Shown piece by piece: positions 6,002 through 13,288 of a stretch of 22,667 nucleotides of DNA. Below the pieces are notes generated by a model. That model did not search any database. It saw only the letters and a program-made list of their open reading frames with translations, and was not told the origin of the DNA. Source of the DNA: Oscillospiraceae bacterium (lineage in GTDB: Bacteria; Bacillota; Clostridia; Oscillospirales; Ruminococcaceae). The position numbers were made by a program, and so were the translations under genes. Within the stretch, counting starts at the first letter, position 1. Each line of letters begins with the position of its first letter. The stretch covers positions 1 through 22,667 of the forward strand of contig JAEDJF010000015.1 in NCBI GenBank assembly GCA_016296485.1. Reading direction: 5' to 3'.

Positions 6002-6280
6002 ATGTACGAAGACAAAACCTTAGTTTGCAAAGAGTGCGGCAAAGAATTTACTTTCACCGCCGGTGAGCAGGAATTCTATGCAGAGCGCGGCTTCGTTAAC
6101 GAGCCCCAGCGCTGCAAAGAGTGCCGTGACGCACGCAAAAACAAACTCAAAACTCAGAAAGAGATGTACACCACCACCTGCGCAGCCTGCGGATGCGAAG
6201 CAAAAGTTCCTTTCAAACCCAGAGAGGACCGTCCCGTATATTGCAGCGAGTGCTTTGCAAAAATGAAAGGCGAGGAATAA
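6002..6280 (+). CDS. Double zinc-ribbon protein
   Basis: The 92-residue protein has two four-cysteine zinc sites. The first (C9, C12, C38, C41) frames the conserved EFTFTAGEQEFYAERGF stretch and the RCKECR end of the probable zinc-ribbon family PF13451. The second (C60, C63, C81, C84) has the exact CxxC-x17-CxxC spacing of a related family. The product is small, basic and soluble, as expected of a nucleic-acid or ribosome-associated protein, but no function has been established. The ATG at 6002 has AGAGG (5990-5994) at 7 nt. An upstream in-frame ATG at 5879 lies inside the leader RNA and has no ribosome binding site. The gene is monocistronic, with its own promoter, leader and terminator, so it may be controlled through that leader. 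Confidence 0.88.
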   Translation: MYEDKTLVCKECGKEFTFTAGEQEFYAERGFVNEPQRCKECRDARKNKLKTQKEMYTTTCAACGCEAKVPFKPREDRPVYCSECFAKMKGEE

Positions 6281-6291
6281 TTCCGAAGCTT

Positions 6292-6324
6292 AAAAAAAAC
6301 CCGGCTTAAAGCCGGGCTTTTTTT
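6292..6324. terminator. Bidirectional terminator between zinc-ribbon gene and DHHW-family gene
   Basis: CCCGGC (6300-6305) pairs with GCCGGG (6311-6316), flanked by eight A residues before and seven T residues after. It therefore works for the plus-strand zinc-ribbon gene and for the convergent seven-gene minus-strand run. Confidence 0.88.
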
Positions 6325-6330
6325 GTTTTG

Positions 6331-7422
6331 TTATGAAAGGCTGTCGAGCTTTCCGAAATCAATTCCCGACGCAAATGTACCGACGCTGTAAGCAAAGAGC
6401 GCCTGGTCATAATCATAGACCGAAATCTCCGAAAGGAGCACTTCCGAGGCGGAATTGAGATCAACGAAGGTAATCTTCCCATAGTGCACCGCGAGGAAGG
6501 GAAGCCAGCTTTTCGCGGCTTCGTCGCCGAAAACGAGGAGCGTTCCGCCCTCCTCATCGCCGGAATTTATCTCCATAACCGGAGAAAGCCCGCCGAAAAC
6601 CATATCGGTTTTGTCCTCGAACTTCTCCTCATCGTAGGAATAGAGACCCTCCGACGTATATTCGGTGCTGTCGTTATAGAAATGAGTGACGGTGAAGCTC
6701 TTTTGCTCCCCGACGTAGTCATAGAGCGACATAAAATCCGAAGCGGCATAGGGCTTTATTTTTTCCTCCGCAAGGGAGCCGTAAAAATTATGCGCGGCAT
6801 AGGCGGAAGAAAACTCCTTGAGCGTCTTCGGGCGGAGGTTGAGCCTTGCGGCGAGCTCTTGATAAATATAAAATCCGCCGAGGTTCGTCGGAAGGTCCTC
6901 CGTATGGTAGTAGATATATTCGCCTCGGCGGTTAAAGAGCGCCTGGTAAACGTCCACGGTGTTCAGCGTTCCGTAAAATTCCGAATACATCTCGTTGATG
7001 AGGTGGCGCTGGTTGTATATGTTCTCCGCAGCATAGGAGGCAATTTCCTGCTGGCGGATGACCGCCGCCGTGGGTATGAGCATAAAGTAAGTGCCGCAAT
7101 GGTGCTCCTCCGCAAAGCTGAGAACGTAGTTTTTGGTAAGGGCAACGGTCCTTGAGCTCGGGTTTTCAATGTCCCGTATAAGGCTTCCGTCGTTTCCGAT
7201 ATAGGTTCCGTCAAAATACCGGACTCCGGAGGCGTACCTTATTCCGGTCATAAGGGCTGAAAGCTCGTCCTTAAAGGGGATATTTTCAGCGATTTGTTCC
7301 TCAAGCCCCCCGGTAAAACCGAGGTCACTCTCAAAAACCGCGTCCAAATTTATTCCCGCTGCCGCCGCCGCGGCAACCGAAAGCAGCATCGCGATAATAA
7401 GAACCGCAGCAATTTTTTTCAA
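6331..7422 (-). CDS. DHHW/AlgJ-like exported protein lacking the catalytic motif
   Basis: A 363-residue protein with an N-terminal signal or anchor helix (residues 1-22) and the DHHW-family layout: IAENIPFKDELSALMTGIRY near 44-63, then the VRYFDGTYIGNDGSL block. In DHHW and AlgJ/AlgX proteins a Y-x-x-T-D-H-H-W-T motif and a later G-D-S serine form the acyl-transfer triad. Here the first region reads YYHTEDLPTN (171-180), so both His are gone, and the second reads LLVFGDEAA (296-303), with Glu at the serine position. It is the partner of the adjacent MBOAT protein, 36 nt upstream in the same direction, which also lacks its catalytic His. The start is a TTG after a GGGGG-rich site; no ATG fits. 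It is probably a non-catalytic homologue, though a divergent activity is possible. Confidence 0.75.
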   Translation of the reverse strand: MKKIAAVLIIAMLLSVAAAAAAGINLDAVFESDLGFTGGLEEQIAENIPFKDELSALMTGIRYASGVRYFDGTYIGNDGSLIRDIENPSSRTVALTKNYVLSFAEEHHCGTYFMLIPTAAVIRQQEIASYAAENIYNQRHLINEMYSEFYGTLNTVDVYQALFNRRGEYIYYHTEDLPTNLGGFYIYQELAARLNLRPKTLKEFSSAYAAHNFYGSLAEEKIKPYAASDFMSLYDYVGEQKSFTVTHFYNDSTEYTSEGLYSYDEEKFEDKTDMVFGGLSPVMEINSGDEEGGTLLVFGDEAAKSWLPFLAVHYGKITFVDLNSASEVLLSEISVYDYDQALFAYSVGTFASGIDFGKLDSLS

Positions 7423-7458
7423 GTTTCCGTTCCCCCTTTCCGGTATTCTCTGAATTAT

Positions 7459-8784
7459 TTAAAGGAGCTCCCCGGTTATAAGTACGAGAAGCAGCGCCGT
7501 TTCCAAAACGGCAAAAACGCTGTAAGTTGGTTTTGATTTTTTGTTTATAAACCCGACGAGCATACTGAAAACGCTCGTTAGGAAAAAGGCGCTCACCGCG
7601 AGCACGAGCATATTTTCAGACACGATATAGGAAACCCTGTCCGTTATGCCCTCGGCTCCCATTCCGAACATTGCTTTAAAAGTGCGGATAATGCCGATGT
7701 CCGCATCGACGGAGAAAATCGTCATTGAGAACATAGTTACGCAGAAGGTATAAATCCTCGTAAAAAAGCGCGGAATCCGGTCAAGGAGCTTATTGAGAAA
7801 AAGCTTTTCAATGATGATGAACGCGGCAATATAAAGTCCCCAGAGGACGTAGTTCATCCGTATTCCGAACCAGACGCCGCAGAGCATACAGATAAGCAGC
7901 GTATCGACCACAAGCTGGAGCTTCGACTTTTCGTCCGTCCTTAAGCTGTCGTAAACGTAGTGGCGGAAAAACGCCGTTACAGTCATATTAAATCTGTCGA
8001 GAAAATCCGTCACAGAGGGGCTTTGGAACGGGAAATAGAAGTTTTTCGGAAGATCCATTCCAAAACAGAGACCGAGTCCCCTTGCCATATCGCAAAAGCC
8101 CGAAAGATCGTGGAAAATCATCATTCCGAGAGTTATTACGCTGAGCCAGGCGCCCACCACAGAAATTCGGTCAAGGTTCGCGTCGCAAAGATCCTCGTAC
8201 ATTTTTTCAAGGGGCTGCGCCAAAAGGACGAGCTTCGCAAGACCCCGGACAAAAAGATAAAGTCCCTCGCCTGTTGTTTCAAGAGAGAAGCCGTTTCTGT
8301 TCGGGCTCTCCTTTACCCTTCCCGCCCTTACGAGAGGTCCTCTGTAAAGCTTCCCGAAAAAGCCAAGAAACACGGAAAAATCCGCAAAGGAACGGATATA
8401 TTCCGTCTCGCCCTTATATACGTCAGCGAAATAGCCGATGGCGGTAAAGGCGACAACCATCGTCCCGAGAGGAATCTCCGCCCCGGTGAGCTGGTTTCTT
8501 ACCGAAAAGGCAATCATTACGGCGGCGTTCACCGCCACCGCCACGGTAAATATCGCTTTCTTCGTTTTGGTTTTTTCCTCCGACTTTCTCATCGCTTCGG
8601 AAAAGACGAACTGGGCGGCGACGGAAGCCGCAAAAAGCAGGAAGTGCTCCGGCTGTGCAAGGGCAAAAAACAGGACGGAAACAGCCATCAGCGTCCAGTT
8701 TTTATAGGCTTTCTGGGTCAAATTATAGGCAAGGAGCGCCCCGGGAAGGAAAAAATATAAAAACGTAAGACTGTAAAACTGCAT
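7459..8784 (-). CDS. MBOAT (DltB/AlgI-like) membrane protein without the catalytic histidine
   Basis: This 441-residue polytopic protein aligns by eye along its length to AlgI/DltB-type O-acyltransferases. Visible family features are HDLSGFCDMARGLG (225-238), the LPKNFYFPF segment and the FFRHYVY region. In active members the FWRRWHITL segment and the WHG segment carry two key His residues. Here these read FLDRFNMTV (261-269, Asn at the His position) and GVWFGIRMNYVLWG (303-316, Phe306 in place of the catalytic His). AlgI-type enzymes move acyl groups across the membrane to a DHHW/AlgJ partner, which is the next gene. The ATG is preceded by AAAGGAGGTC. The pair seems to keep the fold and partnership but not the chemistry. 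Confidence 0.82.
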   Translation of the reverse strand: MQFYSLTFLYFFLPGALLAYNLTQKAYKNWTLMAVSVLFFALAQPEHFLLFAASVAAQFVFSEAMRKSEEKTKTKKAIFTVAVAVNAAVMIAFSVRNQLTGAEIPLGTMVVAFTAIGYFADVYKGETEYIRSFADFSVFLGFFGKLYRGPLVRAGRVKESPNRNGFSLETTGEGLYLFVRGLAKLVLLAQPLEKMYEDLCDANLDRISVVGAWLSVITLGMMIFHDLSGFCDMARGLGLCFGMDLPKNFYFPFQSPSVTDFLDRFNMTVTAFFRHYVYDSLRTDEKSKLQLVVDTLLICMLCGVWFGIRMNYVLWGLYIAAFIIIEKLFLNKLLDRIPRFFTRIYTFCVTMFSMTIFSVDADIGIIRTFKAMFGMGAEGITDRVSYIVSENMLVLAVSAFFLTSVFSMLVGFINKKSKPTYSVFAVLETALLLVLITGELL

Positions 8785-8815
8785 TTTTTCGGGACCTCCT
8801 TTCGTTATCTTAAAA

Positions 8816-9418
8816 TTATTTCAGCTTTTCTATTGCCGCTTTGAGCTCCTCCTCGGTGGTTATCACCGGGAGTATCTCCGTAAGGGCTTTGGCGGAAAGC
8901 ATTGCGGGAAGCTCAAAGTATTCACAGAGCTTTTTTCGGAGAGCGGCGGAATTTTCCCCGCCGGAAAGCCCGATTTCGTAAAAAAACGCTTTCGTAAAGG
9001 GCGGCTTTTTGTCCTCCTCCCCCTTCGGGGTTATTCCGGCAGCGGCGAAAGCTTTAAGAAGAGTCTCGGTCGTCATTCCCTCGACGCCGATAAGCCCCTC
9101 CTTCCCCGGGCGGAGCTTGCGTTTCTCTTTCCCGCAGACGTCAGGGATATAGACGTTTTTGATGTTCGCTCCCGGAATCGCGGAGGAAAGATAGTGCCGA
9201 AGGCGAAAGCCCGCCGAGTCGGAGTCCGTAAGGACGACGATGCCGGTTTTTTCCGCTATCCGCCTTATGAACCCGAGGCGCTCTTTGTTGTTATAAATCT
9301 GGAATCCGCCGAGCTCGATTATATTGGCGTCACAAAGGGACGAAAGGCGAATCTTATCGTATTTTCCCTCGACGATTATAGTTTCGTTTATTTTAATACG
9401 GTTTTGTGTGTTCTCCAT
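8816..9418 (-). CDS. rnmV: Ribonuclease M5 (5S rRNA maturation)
   Basis: The 200-residue product has the Toprim fold of RNase M5, which trims precursor 5S rRNA with the help of L18. The two signature motifs are present: IIVEGKYDK (about residues 14-22, catalytic Glu) and VVLTDSDSAGFRLR (about 61-74, DxD metal site). The PGKEGLIGVEGMT segment follows. The C-terminal region (about 130-200) matches the family-specific extension in length. The gene begins 8 nt after holA with a modest GAGG site overlapping the holA stop codon. Toprim motifs also occur in primases, but the short length and the motif spelling favour RNase M5. Confidence 0.92.
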   Translation of the reverse strand: MENTQNRIKINETIIVEGKYDKIRLSSLCDANIIELGGFQIYNNKERLGFIRRIAEKTGIVVLTDSDSAGFRLRHYLSSAIPGANIKNVYIPDVCGKEKRKLRPGKEGLIGVEGMTTETLLKAFAAAGITPKGEEDKKPPFTKAFFYEIGLSGGENSAALRKKLCEYFELPAMLSAKALTEILPVITTEEELKAAIEKLK

Positions 9419-9426
9419 GACGGCGG

Positions 9427-10485
9427 CTACCTCACGGCGAAAAGCTTCGCCACGGTTTCGTCAAGGAGCACGTTTTCGTCCCCGCCGCTGCTTTTCATCT
9501 TTTGCTCCGCAAGGAGAAGTATATCCATACAGCGCAAAAGCGAAGCGGCGCTGTACCTGTTCTGGGCGGTCATTGCCTTGTCCACCACGAAATCCCGCCT
9601 TGCGTAGGCCCGCGGCCAGTCCTTGGCCACGTCCTGTTTCGACTTTCCGGAGTTCCGCGCAGCTTTCGCCCGGAACATATCAATATAAGCGCCGGAGAGG
9701 ACGTTCAAAATAAGGGAGGGTTTCTCCCCCATTTCCCTAAGCTCCGAAAGGACGGCGAAAGCGCCGCTTTGGTCCCTCGCGGCTATTTTTGCCGTAAGGT
9801 CAAAGATTCGCGCGTCCGGGGTTGGGCTCGTCATAAGGTCGATATCCGCCTTTGTAATAATTCCCGAGCCGCGGTACTCCGCGGTTTTTTTCACTTCATT
9901 TATAAGAAGCGCGCTGTCGCTGCCGCAGCGCTCAACCATATAGCTGCAAAGGCTCCGGTCAAGCTGGCAGTGGTATTTTACCGCCGTCCGCTCCATCACG
10001 GAGCAAAGCTCGGCGGTGGTTGCGGCGTCGCATTTTATTACTCCGCCGCCGCATTTGTCGATGAACTTTTTAAGGGGCGTGAAGCGGTCCCGCTTTTTGG
10101 CGTCCTTTTTCGGCTCGGTATCGACGGCGCTGAAAACAAAAATTAGAACCGTCGAGCCGCCCAGTTCGCAAACCTCGGAGATGAGCTGTTCATATTTTTT
10201 GTACTCAGAGTCGCCAACTGAATTAAAAGGAATATCCTCCGCCACAACGCAGCGGCGCCCGCCTCCGAAGGTTATTTCAAAGGCGGCCTCCGCAAGGGTG
10301 TCCGCCGGGGTGTTGCCGGAAAAGCGGTGATTATCAAAGCCCGTTCCGCCCTTTACGGTCATATCAACGAGTTTTTTAAGGACGGACTGCCGCCGATAGT
10401 CGTCGGAACCGCTTATGAAATAGCAAGGCAGGGGGATACCGACTTTTATGTGCCGCCTTACCTCTTCCATATCTTTAAAAATCAT
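9427..10485 (-). CDS. holA: DNA polymerase III delta subunit (clamp loader)
   Basis: HolA opens the beta sliding clamp within the gamma-complex during replication. The product (352 residues from the chosen start) has the family's order: N-terminal PLPCYFISGSDDYRR, the GGGRRCVVAEDIPF segment, then KKFIDKCGG and the AELCSVMERTAVKY region. The C-terminus holds the three-helix collar. I chose the ATG at 10483-10485 rather than the one four codons upstream, because it overlaps the comEC stop as ATGA (translational coupling) and has AAGAAAGGATGG upstream. The earlier ATG sits directly against its AGAAAGG with no spacing. ComEC followed by HolA is a common order in Firmicutes. Confidence 0.9.
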   Translation of the reverse strand: MIFKDMEEVRRHIKVGIPLPCYFISGSDDYRRQSVLKKLVDMTVKGGTGFDNHRFSGNTPADTLAEAAFEITFGGGRRCVVAEDIPFNSVGDSEYKKYEQLISEVCELGGSTVLIFVFSAVDTEPKKDAKKRDRFTPLKKFIDKCGGGVIKCDAATTAELCSVMERTAVKYHCQLDRSLCSYMVERCGSDSALLINEVKKTAEYRGSGIITKADIDLMTSPTPDARIFDLTAKIAARDQSGAFAVLSELREMGEKPSLILNVLSGAYIDMFRAKAARNSGKSKQDVAKDWPRAYARRDFVVDKAMTAQNRYSAASLLRCMDILLLAEQKMKSSGGDENVLLDETVAKLFAVR

Positions 10486-12623
10486 CGGAAGGTCCATCCT
10501 TTCTTAATATTTTTCCCTCTTGAAACGAAGGTGAGCTCGCCCTCCGTAAGGGTGAAAATCTCGCCTGCGCCGCTGAAAACGCCCGAACGGTTGCGAAGCA
10601 CCATATAGTCACAGCGAAGCGCCGGGTAATCCTTCGGAGAAACCCCGTCGAGGACCATTATATCCGCCTTTCTGAAGCGCGGCTCTAAATCCATTATATC
10701 ACATTCTCCGAAAATGTATAGAATAAGAATGTCTCCGGTATCAATTTCCACGGCGCCCTCCGGAATAATTTTCGCGTACGCCCCGTCCCAAAATGTCACT
10801 TCACCGGCGGAAAGCTTAGTTGCTCCTTCGTACATATACCAATCAATACCCGAATGGATGGTGATTTTGGGCGAAAGCTCATTGGCAAGATTATACTCCA
10901 CCGGCGAAGTGTCGGAACTCGTGCTGATAAACACGTCCGCTTTTTTCCCGTTTCCGCCGAGCTTATAGTAGTCTTTGACCGTTAGCCCGTCCGCAACGAT
11001 AACGGCGCTTTTGCCCTTTTCAACCTGGATAGCCGTTCCGTCCGCAAGCGCCGTTATCTCGGTCCTCACGGTTCCGTTATACATCACGCTGTGGCTCAGC
11101 ATTCCGCAGAGAAAAGCAAAAGCCGTCATCAGCGCGGCGTGTTTCAAATAACGGGCATTTTCCTTTTTCGCAAGGGCAAAAACAAACAGAACAAGCGCGC
11201 CGATAAGCCAGATTTTTATCCAGCTTTCGCTCGCGTAAACGTACGCGAAAGGAAGGCTCCCGAAAAGCTTCGCCGCTCCGAAAAGAAGATTTTCGCAAAT
11301 CTGCGCCGCCCAGGCAAAAACAAACGCTATCACGGAGCCGTATGGTATCAGCCCGGCGAGCACGCTTAAAAAGGCGCAAATTATCGCTCCCTCGGCAAGG
11401 GGTCCCGCAACGACACTGGAAAAAGGAGCGACGAGCGAAGCGCCGCCGAAAGTGAATATCGCCACCGGTAGGGTCGCTCCCCATGCGGCGAACCCCACTG
11501 AGAACACCCGCGCAATGCCGCAGAGGAATTTTGATTTTTCTTTATCCCGCACCCTTTTGGTGACGAAGTCATAAATCGGCTCGGAAAAGAGAATTATCGC
11601 TCCGCTGCTCAAAACGGACATCAGAAATCCCGCGTCGCAGCAGGCAAGAGGGTCAATTATGAGCACGGCAATTACCGAAAAGCCAAGGCTGTCTATGGAC
11701 GCGGACTTTGTCCAAAGAAGCCGCGCCAAATAGCTCGCCAGAAGCATAAACCCGGCGCGCATTACGGACATTCCGAAGCCGGCAACCGCCATATAAAGAA
11801 CCGTCGCTCCCATAAGCAGAAGGGTCTGCGCCGTGTTTAAAACTCCGTCGGAGCTTTTATAGCTCAAAAGCCTTTCCAAAAGACCCATTATTATTACAAG
11901 GTGCATTCCCGAAACGGCAAGAATATGGCTCATTCCGGCGGCGCGGAAGAGGTCTTTTATCTCGTCATCCAGGTTTCCGCCGCCGAAAAGTAGCTGTTTG
12001 GTAAGAGACCCGCAAAGACCTTCGAAGTTCTTGTCAACAACCGACGACAGCTTTTCCCGCAAAGAAAAAACGGTGTATTCCGGGAATTTGCGGTATTCCC
12101 CCGTAACCTCAAGCGGCGAATTAAGATAGCCGTAGAGCGCGACACCGCCGGAACGGTTGGTGAGCGCTTCGGATATTTCCTCGTCGGCAAGGGCAAAAAA
12201 CGTCACGGTACAAGAGACCGTGTCGTAGGGTTCGGCCCAGTTTTCTCCCCATCCGGAGACCTTTACCCTTATTTTTTGCGGCGCGCCGTCGGCGCCGACG
12301 AAATCGGTTTTAATAATAAATTTCGGCTTCCCGACACCCGGCGCAATTTCGAGCACCCTTCCGGTAATTTCTGCCGTGACTCTGTCCAGCGCTTTTTGAG
12401 GGTAATAAACCCTTGCGAGGTGGGCGGAAACAAGAAGCGTTCCCGCTACCGCCGCGAAGCAGCAAAGCTTTACTATACCGAATTTTTTAAATGCGGTACA
12501 GAAAACCACGCCGCCCAAAAGGAAAACCGCGCCCGCGGCGGCGCCGAGCTCCGGCGGCAGAAAAGAAGCTAGGAACGCCGCCAAAAGCATTACGAAGCCG
12601 AATTTTGCAATCTTATAAAACAT
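10482..12623 (-). CDS. comEC: ComEC/Rec2 DNA-uptake channel with degenerate C-terminal metallo-beta-lactamase domain
   Basis: ComEC forms the inner-membrane channel for single-stranded DNA in natural transformation. The 713 residues hold an N-terminal membrane and OB-like region (1-190), the Competence domain with the signature GMSHILAVSGMHLVIIMG (230-247) and several helices to about 510, then a C-terminal domain. That last domain keeps the beta-lactamase-like strand pattern (ITALADGTAIQVEKGKSAVI, 523-542) but has lost the expected DVGQGD start and the HxHxDH metal motif; the matching site reads DVFISTSSDTSP (563-574). The ATG has GGGGGAG 8 nt upstream. The gene overlaps holA by 4 nt and follows an intact metallo-beta-lactamase gene. 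Whether it supports transformation here is unknown. Confidence 0.9.
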   Translation of the reverse strand: MFYKIAKFGFVMLLAAFLASFLPPELGAAAGAVFLLGGVVFCTAFKKFGIVKLCCFAAVAGTLLVSAHLARVYYPQKALDRVTAEITGRVLEIAPGVGKPKFIIKTDFVGADGAPQKIRVKVSGWGENWAEPYDTVSCTVTFFALADEEISEALTNRSGGVALYGYLNSPLEVTGEYRKFPEYTVFSLREKLSSVVDKNFEGLCGSLTKQLLFGGGNLDDEIKDLFRAAGMSHILAVSGMHLVIIMGLLERLLSYKSSDGVLNTAQTLLLMGATVLYMAVAGFGMSVMRAGFMLLASYLARLLWTKSASIDSLGFSVIAVLIIDPLACCDAGFLMSVLSSGAIILFSEPIYDFVTKRVRDKEKSKFLCGIARVFSVGFAAWGATLPVAIFTFGGASLVAPFSSVVAGPLAEGAIICAFLSVLAGLIPYGSVIAFVFAWAAQICENLLFGAAKLFGSLPFAYVYASESWIKIWLIGALVLFVFALAKKENARYLKHAALMTAFAFLCGMLSHSVMYNGTVRTEITALADGTAIQVEKGKSAVIVADGLTVKDYYKLGGNGKKADVFISTSSDTSPVEYNLANELSPKITIHSGIDWYMYEGATKLSAGEVTFWDGAYAKIIPEGAVEIDTGDILILYIFGECDIMDLEPRFRKADIMVLDGVSPKDYPALRCDYMVLRNRSGVFSGAGEIFTLTEGELTFVSRGKNIKKGWTFR

Positions 12624-12660
12624 TCCGGCGCTCCCCCTTCAAAAAGTTTTTAGTATAAAA

Positions 12661-13269
12661 TCAAAGAAAGATATAGCTTTCCCTCGGGTTTCTCTGGGAG
12701 TATATATCTCCAAGTTCTTTGAGCACGTCTTCCTTTTTTCTTACAAAGTTTTCGTCGTGGCTCAAAAGAAAATATTTTGCTTCAAGCTTTTTGAGCACAG
12801 CTATTTCCTCTTTGAGCACGGAGGCGTTGTAGCAGGCTTTTCCGTTTTTCGTCCCGGAGTAAACGCCGTCGCCGAGGAAGGCGTATTCTCCGTTCACCTC
12901 GAGCCCGAGGGAACTCTTTGCGTGGCTCGACGGAAGCGGAAAAATCCGAAGCTTCACGCCGTCGTCAATATAAATATCTTCCCGGACGATTTTACCCCAC
13001 CCGGCGTAATTGAAAGTGTTCGCGCCGAGATAGAGCTCAATAAGCACGACCCTTTCAAGATTACCCAAATGGTCGCTGTGAAAATGCGAAATTACGGCGT
13101 TTTTCGGCTTTTTTAAGGCGTTCAGCGCTTCGGCGGCTTCTGCACTGTTTCCGAGGTCAAAAAGCCAAAAGGCTTTTTGACCCTCGATTATTCCGACATC
13201 CGCCGAAAGCGGGCTTTCGCTCGCCGGAAGATATGAAATTTTATCGGTGATACTTATGATTCCCGGCAA
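12661..13269 (-). CDS. Metallo-beta-lactamase-fold hydrolase
   Basis: The 202-residue protein starts at a TTG (13267-13269) after GGGGAGG, 19 nt downstream of folC; the longer open frame upstream only overlaps folC and lacks a start signal. The metal-binding HFHSDH motif lies at residues 62-67, with further ligands probably in SSHAKSS, FLGDGVYSG and LLSHDE. This is the general MBL fold with an intact dinuclear zinc site. The substrate cannot be told from the sequence; relatives hydrolyse thioesters, cyclic nucleotides or nucleic acids. It sits between folC and comEC. ComEC normally has its own MBL domain and here has lost it, so a role beside ComEC is an idea worth testing, not a conclusion. 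Confidence 0.85.
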   Translation of the reverse strand: MPGIISITDKISYLPASESPLSADVGIIEGQKAFWLFDLGNSAEAAEALNALKKPKNAVISHFHSDHLGNLERVVLIELYLGANTFNYAGWGKIVREDIYIDDGVKLRIFPLPSSHAKSSLGLEVNGEYAFLGDGVYSGTKNGKACYNASVLKEEIAVLKKLEAKYFLLSHDENFVRKKEDVLKELGDIYSQRNPRESYIFL

Positions 13270-13288
13270 GTTTTGCCTCCCCTTTCGT

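Noticed and set aside
10486..10497. Upstream ATG of holA
   Set aside because: The AGAAAGG lies directly against this codon. The ATG overlapping the comEC stop as ATGA is a better coupled start.
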